A stretch of 64,000 nt of DNA, taken from the NCBI RefSeq assembly GCF_016765695.1, contig NZ_JAETGO010000037.1, positions 124,001 to 188,000 on the forward strand, read 5' to 3'. This DNA comes from Sporosalibacterium faouarense. GTDB lineage: Bacteria > Bacillota > Clostridia > Tissierellales > VENL01. A program made the translations under genes and the position numbers. Shown piece by piece: positions 55,517 through 63,766 of this stretch (its first letter is position 1; each line of letters starts with the position of its first letter). Below the pieces are notes generated by a model. The model ran no database searches, was not told the DNA's origin, and saw only the letters and a list, made by a program, of their open reading frames with translations.

Positions 55517-56089
55517 TTATAACTTTTCATAATCCTGCTTTAGTATAGAATATAATTCTAAATCAATAAGTCCTTTTTCTTTCCATATTTCACCTTGGCG
55601 TATAGTTCCTTCATATACAAATTCATTTCTTTTTAAAACTTCTTTAGATCTAACGTTTTCCGCCATTACAAATGCTTGTATTCTATTGACTCTTATTTTT
55701 TCAAACATATAACCCGTTATCATCTTTACCACTTTTGTTGCAATGCCTTTACCCCAATAATTCTCATTTAACCTATATCCAATGGTTATCATATTAATCT
55801 TTTTATTAATATCAAAAATCTCAGCAATTCCAATGAGTTTTTTCTCAGGTATAGTAATATAAATTCCTAAAAATATCATCTTCTTTTTATTAAAATCTCT
55901 CTTATAATGTCCTATCATATTTTCAACAGATTTGATATTTTTCCTTGCCTTCCCTGGAATATATTTATAGATTAATTCACTGTTATGTATTTCATAAAAA
56001 TCATTTAAATCTTCTACCTCTATTTCCTTTAGCACTATCTCATTTGATGTTATTACTGGATAACTGCTAAATAGTAATTCGTATTCCAT
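55517..56089 (-). CDS. GNAT acetyltransferase, RimJ/RimL type
   Basis: 190 residues. EVEDLNDFYEIHNSELIYKY, then TIGYRLNENYWGKGIATKVV with the acetyl-CoA loop WGKGIATKV near 112-120, and AENVRSKEVLKRNEFVYEGT, RQGEIWKEKGLIDLELYSIL are characteristic of ribosomal-protein-type or small-molecule GNATs. AGGAGG precedes the ATG. Flanked by F2 copy b downstream. Confidence 0.9.
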   Translation of the reverse strand: MEYELLFSSYPVITSNEIVLKEIEVEDLNDFYEIHNSELIYKYIPGKARKNIKSVENMIGHYKRDFNKKKMIFLGIYITIPEKKLIGIAEIFDINKKINMITIGYRLNENYWGKGIATKVVKMITGYMFEKIRVNRIQAFVMAENVRSKEVLKRNEFVYEGTIRQGEIWKEKGLIDLELYSILKQDYEKL

Positions 56090-56277
56090 TACTCTATCCT
56101 CCTATATATATATTAATATCATTTTTACACTCTAATCTTTAAAACTAGTCTTTTTCTGTCATCTAGCATACCAGGTGTTCAGGGAGTTTGTAAATCTTAG
56201 GGTGGCTACCTTTGATTAACGAATTTTGATGGAACGTATCTGAATCTTAAATTTCATGTTAGATGAAGTTCTTTCAG

Positions 56278-56574
56278 TTACCTGCCCTCATTAATCTTTA
56301 TTTTTTTTATCATACTATATGATTTATAACCCCTCGGATCATTCTCTTTTATAAAAACAATCTTGTATCCTAATTTTTCGTAGAATTTTTTTGTCTGAAA
56401 TTCAGTTGTACCTAAATTAATACTATAGACATTTAACTTCTTTGCTTCTTCTTCTATTTTTAACATAAGACCTTTACCAATTCCTTTTTTTCTATATTCT
56501 TCATTAACTAAAAGCCAACCTATATACATTGAATCTTCAGTAATACTCTTGTGAACTCCTCCAATAATAAAATA
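56278..56574 (-). pseudogene. GNAT acetyltransferase fragment cut by IS110 remnant
   Basis: The 3' part of a GNAT gene is intact: SMYIGWLLVNEEYRKKGIGK with the acetyl-CoA loop, and TKKFYEKLGYKIVF. In frame upstream it still reads IIGGVHKSITED up to about 56574, where a TGA and the inserted IS110 transposase tail begin. The N-terminal half (about 60 residues) is gone. An internal ATG at 56529 could give an 83-residue product, probably without activity. Confidence 0.75.
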
Positions 56575-56802
56575 TCAAAACGTGGGTCTACATACCTTAG
56601 AAAAGCTTTGTATCAAGACACCTGTGAAGGTATTTACAAAAGATCTTCTGGATATGCTAATTCTTTATTAAAAGCTTATTATGATAAAAAAATTAGTGAG
56701 GGAAAACCTTCTAAAGCAACTATTATTGCTACTTTTAACAAACTACTTAGAATTGTTCATGGTATTTCAAAAAGTTGTAAACTTTTTACAATGAATAAGT
56801 AG
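56566..56802 (+). mobile_element. IS110-family transposase C-terminal remnant
   Basis: Plus-strand frame KISKRGSTYLRKALYQDTCE then GYANSLLKAYYDKKISEGKP and ATFNKLLRIVHGISKS is the C-terminal transposase_20 (IS116/IS110/IS902) part, ending at a normal stop. The N-terminal DEDD part is missing. It interrupts the GNAT gene on its left. The 170 bp to its right could include the element's noncoding end; no transposition-competent copy is present. Confidence 0.8.
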
Positions 56803-56978
56803 TTATATTTGATTAGTAACTAGCAGTAGCTTTTTGAAACCGATTTAATTGATAGGTTTATTTACTATGCCTATTTTTACTATATTCTACTTTTTTTAGA
56901 AATATCCTTGACAACTATTAGCTGGTTTATAGGAAGTTGTGACAATTTCCCTCCCTATAGCCTTTACACAATAAAACA

Positions 56979-57797
56979 TTATGATTCTTCTACTCGTGTA
57001 AGCCATTCATTGGTTAATGAGTTGAATAGTTTCTCCTGTTCTATCTGTAAGTTATGACCTGCTCTATCCAATACAGCAAAAGTAGCTCTAGGGTAATTTT
57101 CTAAAATACTCCATGCATCTCTATAACCCACAAAAGTATCTTGTCTTCCTACTATTATAAGAGCAGGCTTGTCTATTTTTTTATTTATTTTATCTACATC
57201 AAATGAGAAATTATATCCATTTTCTTTTAATTGTTCTAAGAATTTATTATCTGCTATTTTAAGACCTGACATTATTTCTTTTTTATACCTTTCATAGTTT
57301 TTTTTACTTTGAACAACTGCTATAGAACTAAACTCTTCAGCATCCTCTAGTGTCAATCTAGATAATAACTTATTATCTTTTACTAAAACAATATGTTCAG
57401 GAACATCTCTCTTTTTGCTATCCGCGATTATGCAAGGACAAATTAATAAAACACCATCTACTCTTTCACTCATATTATAAATTACTCCTCTTGATAAATA
57501 ACTTCCGTATGATTCACCAACAATTAAGAAATTTTCATTTGGAATAATTTCTTCAATAAAATCAATAACAATATCTAACATAATGTCTGAATTAGTAATC
57601 CATTCTGCACTCTCTGATTTTCCCATACCCGGTAAATCAATGTATATTCTTTTGTATCCATCCTTATTATCAAATACAGGCTCCATACAACCAGTCATTA
57701 ATCTATGGTCTGGTGAATAGCCATGTAACATAATAACTGGCTTTCCTTTTCCTTTTATTTCATAATTTATAAATATATCTTTAATTTTGCACTTCAT
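56979..57797 (-). CDS. Alpha/beta hydrolase
   Basis: 272 residues. Oxyanion loop VIMLHGYSPDHRLM near 22-35, IYIDLPGMGKSESAEW near 52-67, nucleophile elbow VGESYGSYLSRG near 96-107, acid in IIVGRQDTFVGY near 217 and His in DRAGHNLQIEQ near 247. A complete triad Ser-Asp-His. Substrate unknown; ester or amide hydrolysis. AAGGAGGG precedes the ATG. Confidence 0.85.
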   Translation of the reverse strand: MKCKIKDIFINYEIKGKGKPVIMLHGYSPDHRLMTGCMEPVFDNKDGYKRIYIDLPGMGKSESAEWITNSDIMLDIVIDFIEEIIPNENFLIVGESYGSYLSRGVIYNMSERVDGVLLICPCIIADSKKRDVPEHIVLVKDNKLLSRLTLEDAEEFSSIAVVQSKKNYERYKKEIMSGLKIADNKFLEQLKENGYNFSFDVDKINKKIDKPALIIVGRQDTFVGYRDAWSILENYPRATFAVLDRAGHNLQIEQEKLFNSLTNEWLTRVEES

Positions 57798-58129
57798 TTT
57801 TACCCTCCTTCATTCTTATACCATTTTCATTCTACTTCAGATTATCTAATGTTATACATAATAAACTACAAAGAATAACTCCGTTATCACTATTTCATAT
57901 ACCATCTTCGTGTTTGTGACACCTTTGAGCTTTACAAGGAATCGCTTATGCCAGGGTAGCCTCTGGGTGACTGACTCGATTAGCGATAAGATGTAGTCGT
58001 ATAATCTCCAAAAGCACTCCCTAGTAGTCCCAAAGTAGTGACTTATTCTTAACTGTAACTTTTAGAATAGCATAAGTGTTTAGTATTAGTTTCTGATGTA
58101 TAAGTAAAACCTAATGTTTCTAATATACT
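57798..58129. other. Spacer with F2 copy c
   Basis: Apart from the repeat at 57895-58055, nothing supported: no frame with start and no further hairpin. Confidence 0.4.
57895..58055 (-). repeat. F2 repeat copy c (diverged)
   Basis: Plus strand CTTCGTGTTTGTGACACCTT, TTACAAGGAATCGCTTATGC and GATGTAGTCGTATAATCTCC match copies a and f. The outer end is CATATACC rather than TATAAC. A region flanking it (TATCACTATTTCATATACC) resembles the flank of copy a (TATCACTGTTTCCTATAAC). Confidence 0.55.
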
Positions 58130-58591
58130 TTACTTAGCTTTATATTTACATGTTCTAAATTTACCTTCAATCCAGAATGTTGCTTCAATAGTTTGAAATC
58201 TTAATAAATAACATTTAGGATCTTCTATCCCTTTTTTGAAGAAATTCCTGTCACAATATTTATCAAATTTTCTTTTTTCATCCATGTTTGTTACTATTTC
58301 AACATTACCAATTAGTGTGACACTGTCACTACCACTATTGTAACAAACACTTGCCCTGGTATTGTTTTCAAAATGAGTTGCTTTTCCATTCAAATGAGAC
58401 CTTTTTGATGTCATAAAATAGATTTGCGCAAAACCATTATTTTTAATTTTTGTAATAGTACATACGCGCGGATACCCCTTCTCATTAATTGAAGCAAGCG
58501 TTACAACTTCACACCTATCTAGTAATTGAGAAGCTTTCTCCTCAATCTCTTTAATCCTTTCTTTTTGAATTTCATAAGCTGTTTTCCCCAT
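58130..58591 (-). CDS. Pyridoxamine-5'-phosphate-oxidase-fold protein
   Basis: 153 residues from ATG 58591 (GGGGGAAAG upstream). VVTLASINEKGYPRVCTITK, FMTSKRSHLNGKATHFENNT and YNSGSDSVTLIGNVEIVTNM give the split-barrel FMN-binding fold, as in general stress protein 26 and PNPOx-like proteins. A role in flavin-dependent reduction or cofactor binding is likely; the substrate is unknown. It is not the vitamin B6 enzyme itself. Confidence 0.85.
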   Translation of the reverse strand: MGKTAYEIQKERIKEIEEKASQLLDRCEVVTLASINEKGYPRVCTITKIKNNGFAQIYFMTSKRSHLNGKATHFENNTRASVCYNSGSDSVTLIGNVEIVTNMDEKRKFDKYCDRNFFKKGIEDPKCYLLRFQTIEATFWIEGKFRTCKYKAK

Positions 58592-58934
58592 AATCTTTCC
58601 CCCTTGTTTTAATAGGTTAATAAATTTCTTAATGTACATAATATGTTTACTAAACTAATAATCAAACATTTCCAAAGAACAACCACGATATCACTGTTTC
58701 CTATAACGTTTTCGTATTTGCGATACCTTCGAACTGGACCTTAAGGAATACTTCTTGGTGAAGCTTCGCTCTCAGTGAAAAAGTGTAGTACACAACGCCC
58801 TAGAGTTTAACCATGGTGTACCCTTGATGTAATATATTGTTATAGGACGTAGTAATACCTTCATCACTGTAGCCCTTAATATAGTATAAAAATCAATTTA
58901 ATTTTACTATAAAACTAACTAGAGATACTGCTCC
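58592..58934. other. Spacer holding F2 copy a
   Basis: 58700-58846 is the best F2 copy. The remainder shows no gene. The sequence outside the repeat ends is AT-rich. Confidence 0.4.
58700..58846 (-). repeat. F2 repeat copy a (best-defined)
   Basis: Exact inverted ends CCTATAAC (58700-58707) and GTTATAGG (58839-58846) enclose a 147-bp unit with inner GATACC/GGTGTA arms. Minus strand order: GTTATAGG complement, CAAGGGTACACC, TAGGGCGTTGTGTACTACAC, TTTCACTGAGAGCGAAGC, TCCAGTTCGAAGGTATCGCA and AACGTTATAGG. The TATAAC...GTTATA arrangement and the arm pair resemble an integron attC layout; a MITE is the alternative. Confidence 0.75.
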
Positions 58935-59459
58935 TCATTTTAAGCCGTTTGGATTTTTAAGCATATAGTTCAATTTATCTTCCCTTCTATCATGCATATC
59001 ATAACAATTCTTTTCTCTATTTAAGAATTCAAATCCAAGCCTATTAAATATTCTTTGCATTTTTGTATTAGACCCCATTGTATCAGCATATATGTATTTA
59101 AGTTTCAAGGTATTGAATACATAATCTATTGCGATTTTAATAGCTTCTGTTCCATATCCCATTCCTTTATATTCATCATTGGCAAGAACAATCCCTAGTT
59201 CACATTGACTTTTCTCAAAACTAACTCTTTTGAAAGACAACTCACCTATTGGCGTTGCATCTGATAAAAATATTCCAACTCTCGGATACCATGACTCCTT
59301 CTCAGTGATAATATCATAGTTTTTATCTACTTTTTCTTTATCATAACTATAAGAATCTGGATCCATTATGGGGTCTGCGATGTACGATTTATAAAATTCA
59401 TGATATTCTTCTCTTGTAAATGTTCTCAAACATATCCTGTCGCCTTGAATACTAATCAT
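58935..59459 (-). CDS. GNAT acetyltransferase, RimJ/RimL type
   Basis: 174 residues. GDRICLRTFTREEYHEFYKS at the start, then CELGIVLANDEYKGMGYGTE with acetyl-CoA loop KGMGYGTEA near 95-103, and NTKMQRIFNRLGFEFLNREK. Typical of diamine or small-amine acetyltransferases, but the substrate is unknown. AAAGGAGGAC precedes the ATG. F2 copy a follows its stop. Confidence 0.9.
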   Translation of the reverse strand: MISIQGDRICLRTFTREEYHEFYKSYIADPIMDPDSYSYDKEKVDKNYDIITEKESWYPRVGIFLSDATPIGELSFKRVSFEKSQCELGIVLANDEYKGMGYGTEAIKIAIDYVFNTLKLKYIYADTMGSNTKMQRIFNRLGFEFLNREKNCYDMHDRREDKLNYMLKNPNGLK

Positions 59460-59580
59460 ATAGTCCTCCTTTAGAATTATTCCTCTAAAAAATATTTCTT
59501 CAATAATAGGTGCGATTACAACAACTTATATAAAAAACAATTTCATTATTTTCATAATTTATAAATTTCTCAATTACTAA

Positions 59581-59769
59581 TTAAATATTATTAAAATCCT
59601 TGACTAGAAAATAAATAGAATTGTCATATAGCAATCTAAATGATAGGATAAGAAATACAATGCTTATAATTCCATTTAAAGTTGGTATACTTCCCCACGA
59701 TATCTTATTGCCTTTATCCAAATATAATTACTTAAGTACAATACCAAAAATGACCAATTCTATAATTGG
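59581..59769 (-). pseudogene. Membrane protein fragment with in-frame stop
   Basis: Reading from about 59769: PIIELVIFGIVLK, one TAA, then LYLDKGNKISWGSIPTLNGI and ISIVFLILSFRLLYDN to a stop at 59581. Two hydrophobic helices are recognisable. Its upstream edge meets F2-like text (copy e), as with other broken genes here. Family unknown. Confidence 0.4.
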
Positions 59770-59886
59770 ACTAAAATGAAATGTATTAACGTTTAATATT
59801 TTTAGCGCTTGTCCAAGTGTGGCACACATATCCCTGAAGATTATCCCTAATGCACTTTTGAGCAAACTTTTTACTAGATCGTAAAT
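59762..59886 (-). repeat. Possible F2 repeat copy e (weak)
   Basis: Plus-strand GTGTGGCACACATATCCCTG resembles GATGTAGCACTCATATCCCT in copy b, and TTACTAGATCGTAAATT resembles CCCTAGACGCCTTTATG. The other blocks are not clear. GTAAATTAGGCCC also recurs in the spacer near 43208 (GTAATTTAGGCCC). Confidence 0.35.
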
Positions 59887-59915
59887 TAGGCCCTTGTCTT
59901 CGCCACAAAATAATA

Positions 59916-60770
59916 TTAAGTCAATCCAACATCTTTTAAAACCTGCATAGTTTTATATTGACTAAAGTCTTTAGACAACTTTAACTCTTCTAGATTATAT
60001 TTTAAATCTACTTTTCTATTAAGCTTAATCAATTTTAAATTCAGGAATACTTCCTCTTTGTAATCTAATAATTTTTTCTTAATTCTATCATTTTCAATAT
60101 CATTAATATTATCGTATATACTGCTTAGATTCCCGTGCTTATTAAATAGTTTTTGGGCAGTTTTTATCCCGATACCTGGAACCCCTAGAATATTATCTGA
60201 TTTATCTCCTACAATTGCCTTCATATCAGCTATGAGTGCAGGTTTTAAATTATATTTCTTATCCACTTCTTTTTCATCATATAGTACTGAACTTTTTCCT
60301 TTGGGATAATATACATATACATTTTCATTTACTAATTGTAATAAATCAGAGTCAGTTGAGACTATCACTATTTTATTTTCATTATTATAACGTCTTGCAT
60401 ACTCTGATAATACATCATCAGCTTCTACATTCTCAATTTCACAATGCTTTATTGAAAGATAGTCTAATACTTTCTTTAAATCAGGTAGCTGTATAAATGG
60501 ATTCATATCTTCTGATAAGCTTGACCAATCTTTGATTCTATTGGCCTTGTAATTTGAATCAAGTTGTTGACGAAATGAACCTAACTCACTATCAAATACT
60601 ACAAGAACCTTTTCTGGTTCAAAATAAGATATTGTTTTTAAAAGTGTTCCTGTAAAGCCAACAATTCCATGAATTAACTGATTATTTTTACCACGTATTT
60701 TAGCAGGGAGTCCAAAAAACATTCTAAACAATAGGCTAAATCCATCTATCAATAAAAAATTACATTTCAC
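59916..60770 (-). CDS. 5'-3' exonuclease (flap-endonuclease-like)
   Basis: 284 residues from GTG 60770, which has GGAGG eight bases upstream. The PIN-like active site acids are visible: LLIDGFSLLFRM near 7-18, ENVEADDVLSEYARR near 113-127, VSTDSDLLQLV near 138-148 and GDKSDNILGVPGIGIKTAQK near 188-207, the last also being the H3TH motif that binds DNA. Length and order match stand-alone YpcP/ExoIX-type 5' nucleases and the Pol I N-terminal domain. It would trim 5' flaps and RNA primers. Confidence 0.92.
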   Translation of the reverse strand: MKCNFLLIDGFSLLFRMFFGLPAKIRGKNNQLIHGIVGFTGTLLKTISYFEPEKVLVVFDSELGSFRQQLDSNYKANRIKDWSSLSEDMNPFIQLPDLKKVLDYLSIKHCEIENVEADDVLSEYARRYNNENKIVIVSTDSDLLQLVNENVYVYYPKGKSSVLYDEKEVDKKYNLKPALIADMKAIVGDKSDNILGVPGIGIKTAQKLFNKHGNLSSIYDNINDIENDRIKKKLLDYKEEVFLNLKLIKLNRKVDLKYNLEELKLSKDFSQYKTMQVLKDVGLT

Positions 60771-60807
60771 TCTATCTACCTCCATTTAAATGACGTATTC
60801 ACTTATA

Positions 60808-61010
60808 ACTTTTTAAGCAATGACCTTAAGCAATTAATTACTACATCTGGTCTATCCTTATGTATTAGATAGTCGCTGTCTGACGCTACTATGAATTCAG
60901 CTTTACCTCTCTATAACAAGCGTAGAATTCCCATCACCAATAATTTTATATTCAAAGTTTATGTTATCCATTATTTTCTCTCCAATCAGTGAATAATAAT
61001 CTCCTTGTTC
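60808..61010 (-). pseudogene. Alpha/beta hydrolase with internal deletion
   Basis: The minus strand reads a start-like MDNINFEYKIIGDGNSTLVI then a stop; in another frame comes EFIVASDSDYLIHKDRPDVV and INCLRSLLKKL to a stop near 60808. These are the first strand and the last segment (GHYIHKDRPE-type) of an alpha/beta hydrolase; the middle of about 200 residues is deleted. The spacer from 61010 to 61150 shows nothing further. Confidence 0.6.
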
Positions 61011-61153
61011 TCTAAGTGAATAGTCCTTGCAATGGCATGTCCACTTCAATTCAAATACTGAATTCTACTTAATTAATAAATACACCAAGTATATGAGTAT
61101 CTATTTCTAATAATCCTTCCCTAGTTAAGTTAGAAACTACACTATGTAGTTGG

Positions 61154-61219
61154 ATTACATCATAAATTTATTATATCAAATATTACATATTAATAACACT
61201 TAATACAATAAATTCCATT
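61154..61219 (-). repeat. F1 repeat copy f
   Basis: Nearly identical to copy d. Extended -10 TGATATAAT at 61170-61178. The reading frame of the membrane gene at 61200-61514 runs through the associated terminator hairpin (CGGAA/TTCCG, 61241-61267) into the repeat. Confidence 0.8.
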
Positions 61220-61514
61220 GCCACGCAAAAAAATAAATCCCGGAAGAAATACGAGAATAAAATTCCGCTTTTTTTTGTGCACTGTTCGCTATACTATTAA
61301 ACTTGTAAACTGCAATGCAAGCTATATTCATAGGAACAGTGCCTAAGGCAATCCATATAAAAGCTCGTTCTTTCCAAGTGAATGGAATCATAGCTGTAGA
61401 ATCAACAACTTCATTTGATCCGAAAAGACAGATAACTCCTAGGTATAATACAGTAATTATTCCAGCAGTATAAATAACATTTGAAATTATTTTAATAGTT
61501 TTTGACCAATTCAT
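61200..61514 (-). CDS. Small membrane protein whose 3' end is F1 sequence
   Basis: 104 residues, three hydrophobic segments (about 10-32, 45-65, 90-104). The last 20 codons (ISSGIYFFAWQWNLLY) are encoded by the terminator hairpin and the start of F1 copy f, so the native C-terminus is probably lost. GGGAAAGGAG precedes the ATG. Family not recognised; probably a truncated gene. Confidence 0.55.
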   Translation of the reverse strand: MNWSKTIKIISNVIYTAGIITVLYLGVICLFGSNEVVDSTAMIPFTWKERAFIWIALGTVPMNIACIAVYKFNSIANSAQKKAEFYSRISSGIYFFAWQWNLLY

Positions 61515-61574
61515 ATTTTACTCCTTTCCCATAAATACAGAGTGCAATAGTGGTGTCTCTTTATAAACTCAATA

Positions 61575-62411
61575 CTATTTTGTAGTAACCACTGCTAATG
61601 TTTTCGATTCTTCAGAATACTCTTTTCCCGTTATATCTGAATAATAAGCATGGTTCTTAAAACCAAATTGATTTAATGTGTTAGTTATAGTTGATTTAGT
61701 ATAATAATGATTAAAAAGTCTATATATATTAATGTCTTCATCTTCAGTCATAACTATTGTTTGATCTAAAAACGTATCATCTTCTGAATAAATAAATGTT
61801 TCCGTCAAAGATAAATAGGGTTTTTTATTCCAAAATCCGTCCTTTGAAATTCCCCAACTTTTTCCCAAATCCCTTTCATCTCTATTTCTATCTGTAAATA
61901 TATCGAAAATAAATATACCTCCTGGTTTTAAAGCTCTATACACCTTATTAAGCAAGATATCTCTTTCATCATTTGTAAGTGCTCCAAAGTCACAAAAAAT
62001 CAACATAATTACATCAAATTCAGATTCAAAATCAATTGTCAAATAATCTTGATAAATATATTTAATATCTAAATTGCTTTCTGTAGCACTCTTTTTAGCA
62101 TAATTTATGGAACGCTTAGAGAAATCTATTCCAGTAATAGAATATCCTCGTTTTGCCAATTTGAAATCATATAGTCCTGGACCACAGCCAAGGTCAAGAA
62201 TTTTAATATCTTTGTCAGAAAATATGTCATTCTCTAACCATTCAACTGATAAGTTTATAGTTGAAATTTTTCTACTGGCTGCATCCCAATCTGGATTAAG
62301 ATGGGCTTCAAGCATCTTTTTAGAAATATGTTCATCATCCCAAAAATCTGTTTCACTTTTTTCAAATAAATTTGGTTTTTGAGATAACTTTAGTAGTTTA
62401 TTAATATCCAT
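61575..62411 (-). CDS. Class I SAM-dependent methyltransferase
   Basis: 278 residues. Motif I IKILDLGCGPGLYDFKLAKR near 68-87, post I SITGIDFSKRSINYAKKSA near 90-108, motif II FDVIMLIFCDFGALTNDE and motif III LKPGGIFIFDIFTD. It has a long N-terminal helix region (LLKLSQKPNLFEKSETDFWD) with an AHLNPDWDAASR segment. Acceptor unknown. AAGGGG lies upstream. Confidence 0.9.
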   Translation of the reverse strand: MDINKLLKLSQKPNLFEKSETDFWDDEHISKKMLEAHLNPDWDAASRKISTINLSVEWLENDIFSDKDIKILDLGCGPGLYDFKLAKRGYSITGIDFSKRSINYAKKSATESNLDIKYIYQDYLTIDFESEFDVIMLIFCDFGALTNDERDILLNKVYRALKPGGIFIFDIFTDRNRDERDLGKSWGISKDGFWNKKPYLSLTETFIYSEDDTFLDQTIVMTEDEDINIYRLFNHYYTKSTITNTLNQFGFKNHAYYSDITGKEYSEESKTLAVVTTK

Positions 62412-62519
62412 AAGACAACACCCCTTACTCTTATTTATATTTTTTTAGCACAATATTACAAAATAACAATTCATTTTTATTAACAATTCGATTTACACTG
62501 TCTCTAATGAATTCTTCTG

Positions 62520-62777
62520 TTATAATTTTTCTTGATTGTAGTTATTATTCCTAATAAAAATAATAATAGTAAATATTATAGCAATAATTACAGCTGCTAT
62601 AAAACCCTTAATCATACCACCAATGATACATAGTATGAAAGCAGTAATGGCTAATCCCTTTTGTTTACGCCTAACTCCTAATATTAATGGAATTAATCCA
62701 CATAGCACTCCTACTACTAATGCCCCCACCACTAATCCGATACCGTAACTTATCCTATAATATGTATTATTTATCAT
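62520..62777 (-). CDS. DUF4190-like small membrane protein
   Basis: 85 residues from ATG 62777 (GGAGG five bases upstream). Two to three helices: YGIGLVVGALVVGVLCGLIP near 10-29, and ITAFILCIIGGMIKGFIAAV with a longer C-terminal hydrophobic run. LILGVRRKQKGLAITAF is a DUF4190-type turn. Function unknown. Confidence 0.65.
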   Translation of the reverse strand: MINNTYYRISYGIGLVVGALVVGVLCGLIPLILGVRRKQKGLAITAFILCIIGGMIKGFIAAVIIAIIFTIIIFIRNNNYNQEKL

Positions 62778-62789
62778 ACTGACCTCCAA

Positions 62790-63182
62790 TTATATAAGCA
62801 ATTTCAAACTATATCATACTTAAAAAGTTATTATAAATAACTTTTTTCTAACTAACAAATCATATTTCCACTTATATCTACATAAAGCTATGTATATATG
62901 CTATCCTAATATACATAGTATTTTTAGGCTTAAGGACAAAAGTCCAATGCTCCTTCAAAGCTGCAAAGAACTAGTCTTAAAACAAGAAAAATATGATTTC
63001 ACCAATTCACCACAAATATGGTACCAACCTCCAAGTATTTATACAATAATCCTTATAATCTGAATGGAAATGAGCTATCAATGCCTTTTCTTCAATGTGA
63101 ATACGACAAATGAATGCTATTGAAAGTATAAAGAGAATAATTCATGTTTTACATTTCAAACTCATAATAATTCTCATGAGTT
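62790..63182. other. Spacer without clear gene
   Basis: One plus-strand frame near 62930-63060 is open for about 35 codons (SPMLLQSCKELVLKQEKYDF) but has no start or ribosome site; it may be debris of a lost gene. No F1 or F2 match found. Confidence 0.35.
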
Positions 63183-63689
63183 TTATTGTATTATTTCTTT
63201 TAATTTCTGCCTATAAAGTTCTGCTGTTTCATGATACTCCATAATAATTCCTTCTTCTTTCACAAAATTCCCATAACCCCTCGACTCTCCTTTTAATCGA
63301 GGTAAAAGCTGAAAATGGAGATGGTTCCTTTTGCCGTCACAAATTGTACACATATACACTTTTTCTGCACCTAAAATTTCTTTATGGAGTTTAATTATTA
63401 CTTCTGATATTTTTAATATATGTACTCCTAGTTCAAGAGGCATTTCAGAAATATCTTCATAATGCTCCTTTGATACAATAATGGTCTGTCCAGTTGCTCT
63501 TGGGTATTTTTCAAACTGACACCTTACCTTTTCATCCTCATAGAAGATTAACCCTTCATCAGGAAATATATCTCCTGTCCTAAAGTTATAACATCCAAAA
63601 CATATACCCTTTTCCTGCAATTCATTTATTCTTTCAGATCTTTTCTTCAATGCTTTTTCTTCACTGTCTGACAATTTTTTAACATACAT
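63183..63689 (-). CDS. HIT-fold protein with HxHxQ motif
   Basis: 168 residues. The HIT motif reads NHLHFQLLPR near 129-138: His-x-His-x-Gln, the form seen in GalT/Ap4A-phosphorylase-type transferases, rather than the His triad of HINT hydrolases. CFGCYNFRTGDIFPDEGLIF near 34-53 supplies a CxxC-like pair, possibly zinc-binding (only two cysteines seen). Probable nucleotide phosphorylase or hydrolase. AAGGGGATG lies upstream. Confidence 0.85.
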   Translation of the reverse strand: MYVKKLSDSEEKALKKRSERINELQEKGICFGCYNFRTGDIFPDEGLIFYEDEKVRCQFEKYPRATGQTIIVSKEHYEDISEMPLELGVHILKISEVIIKLHKEILGAEKVYMCTICDGKRNHLHFQLLPRLKGESRGYGNFVKEEGIIMEYHETAELYRQKLKEIIQ

Positions 63690-63766
63690 TTTAACTCATC
63701 CCCTTACAAAGTTAATATAAATTGCTACTAAAAATATAGTGAAGTACTAAACTTATACTATGTCCA

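Noticed and set aside
48178-58846. F2 copies as tRNA, rRNA or a riboswitch
   Set aside because: No cloverleaf, no rRNA core sequence and no riboswitch consensus; copies lie after stop codons and not in leaders.
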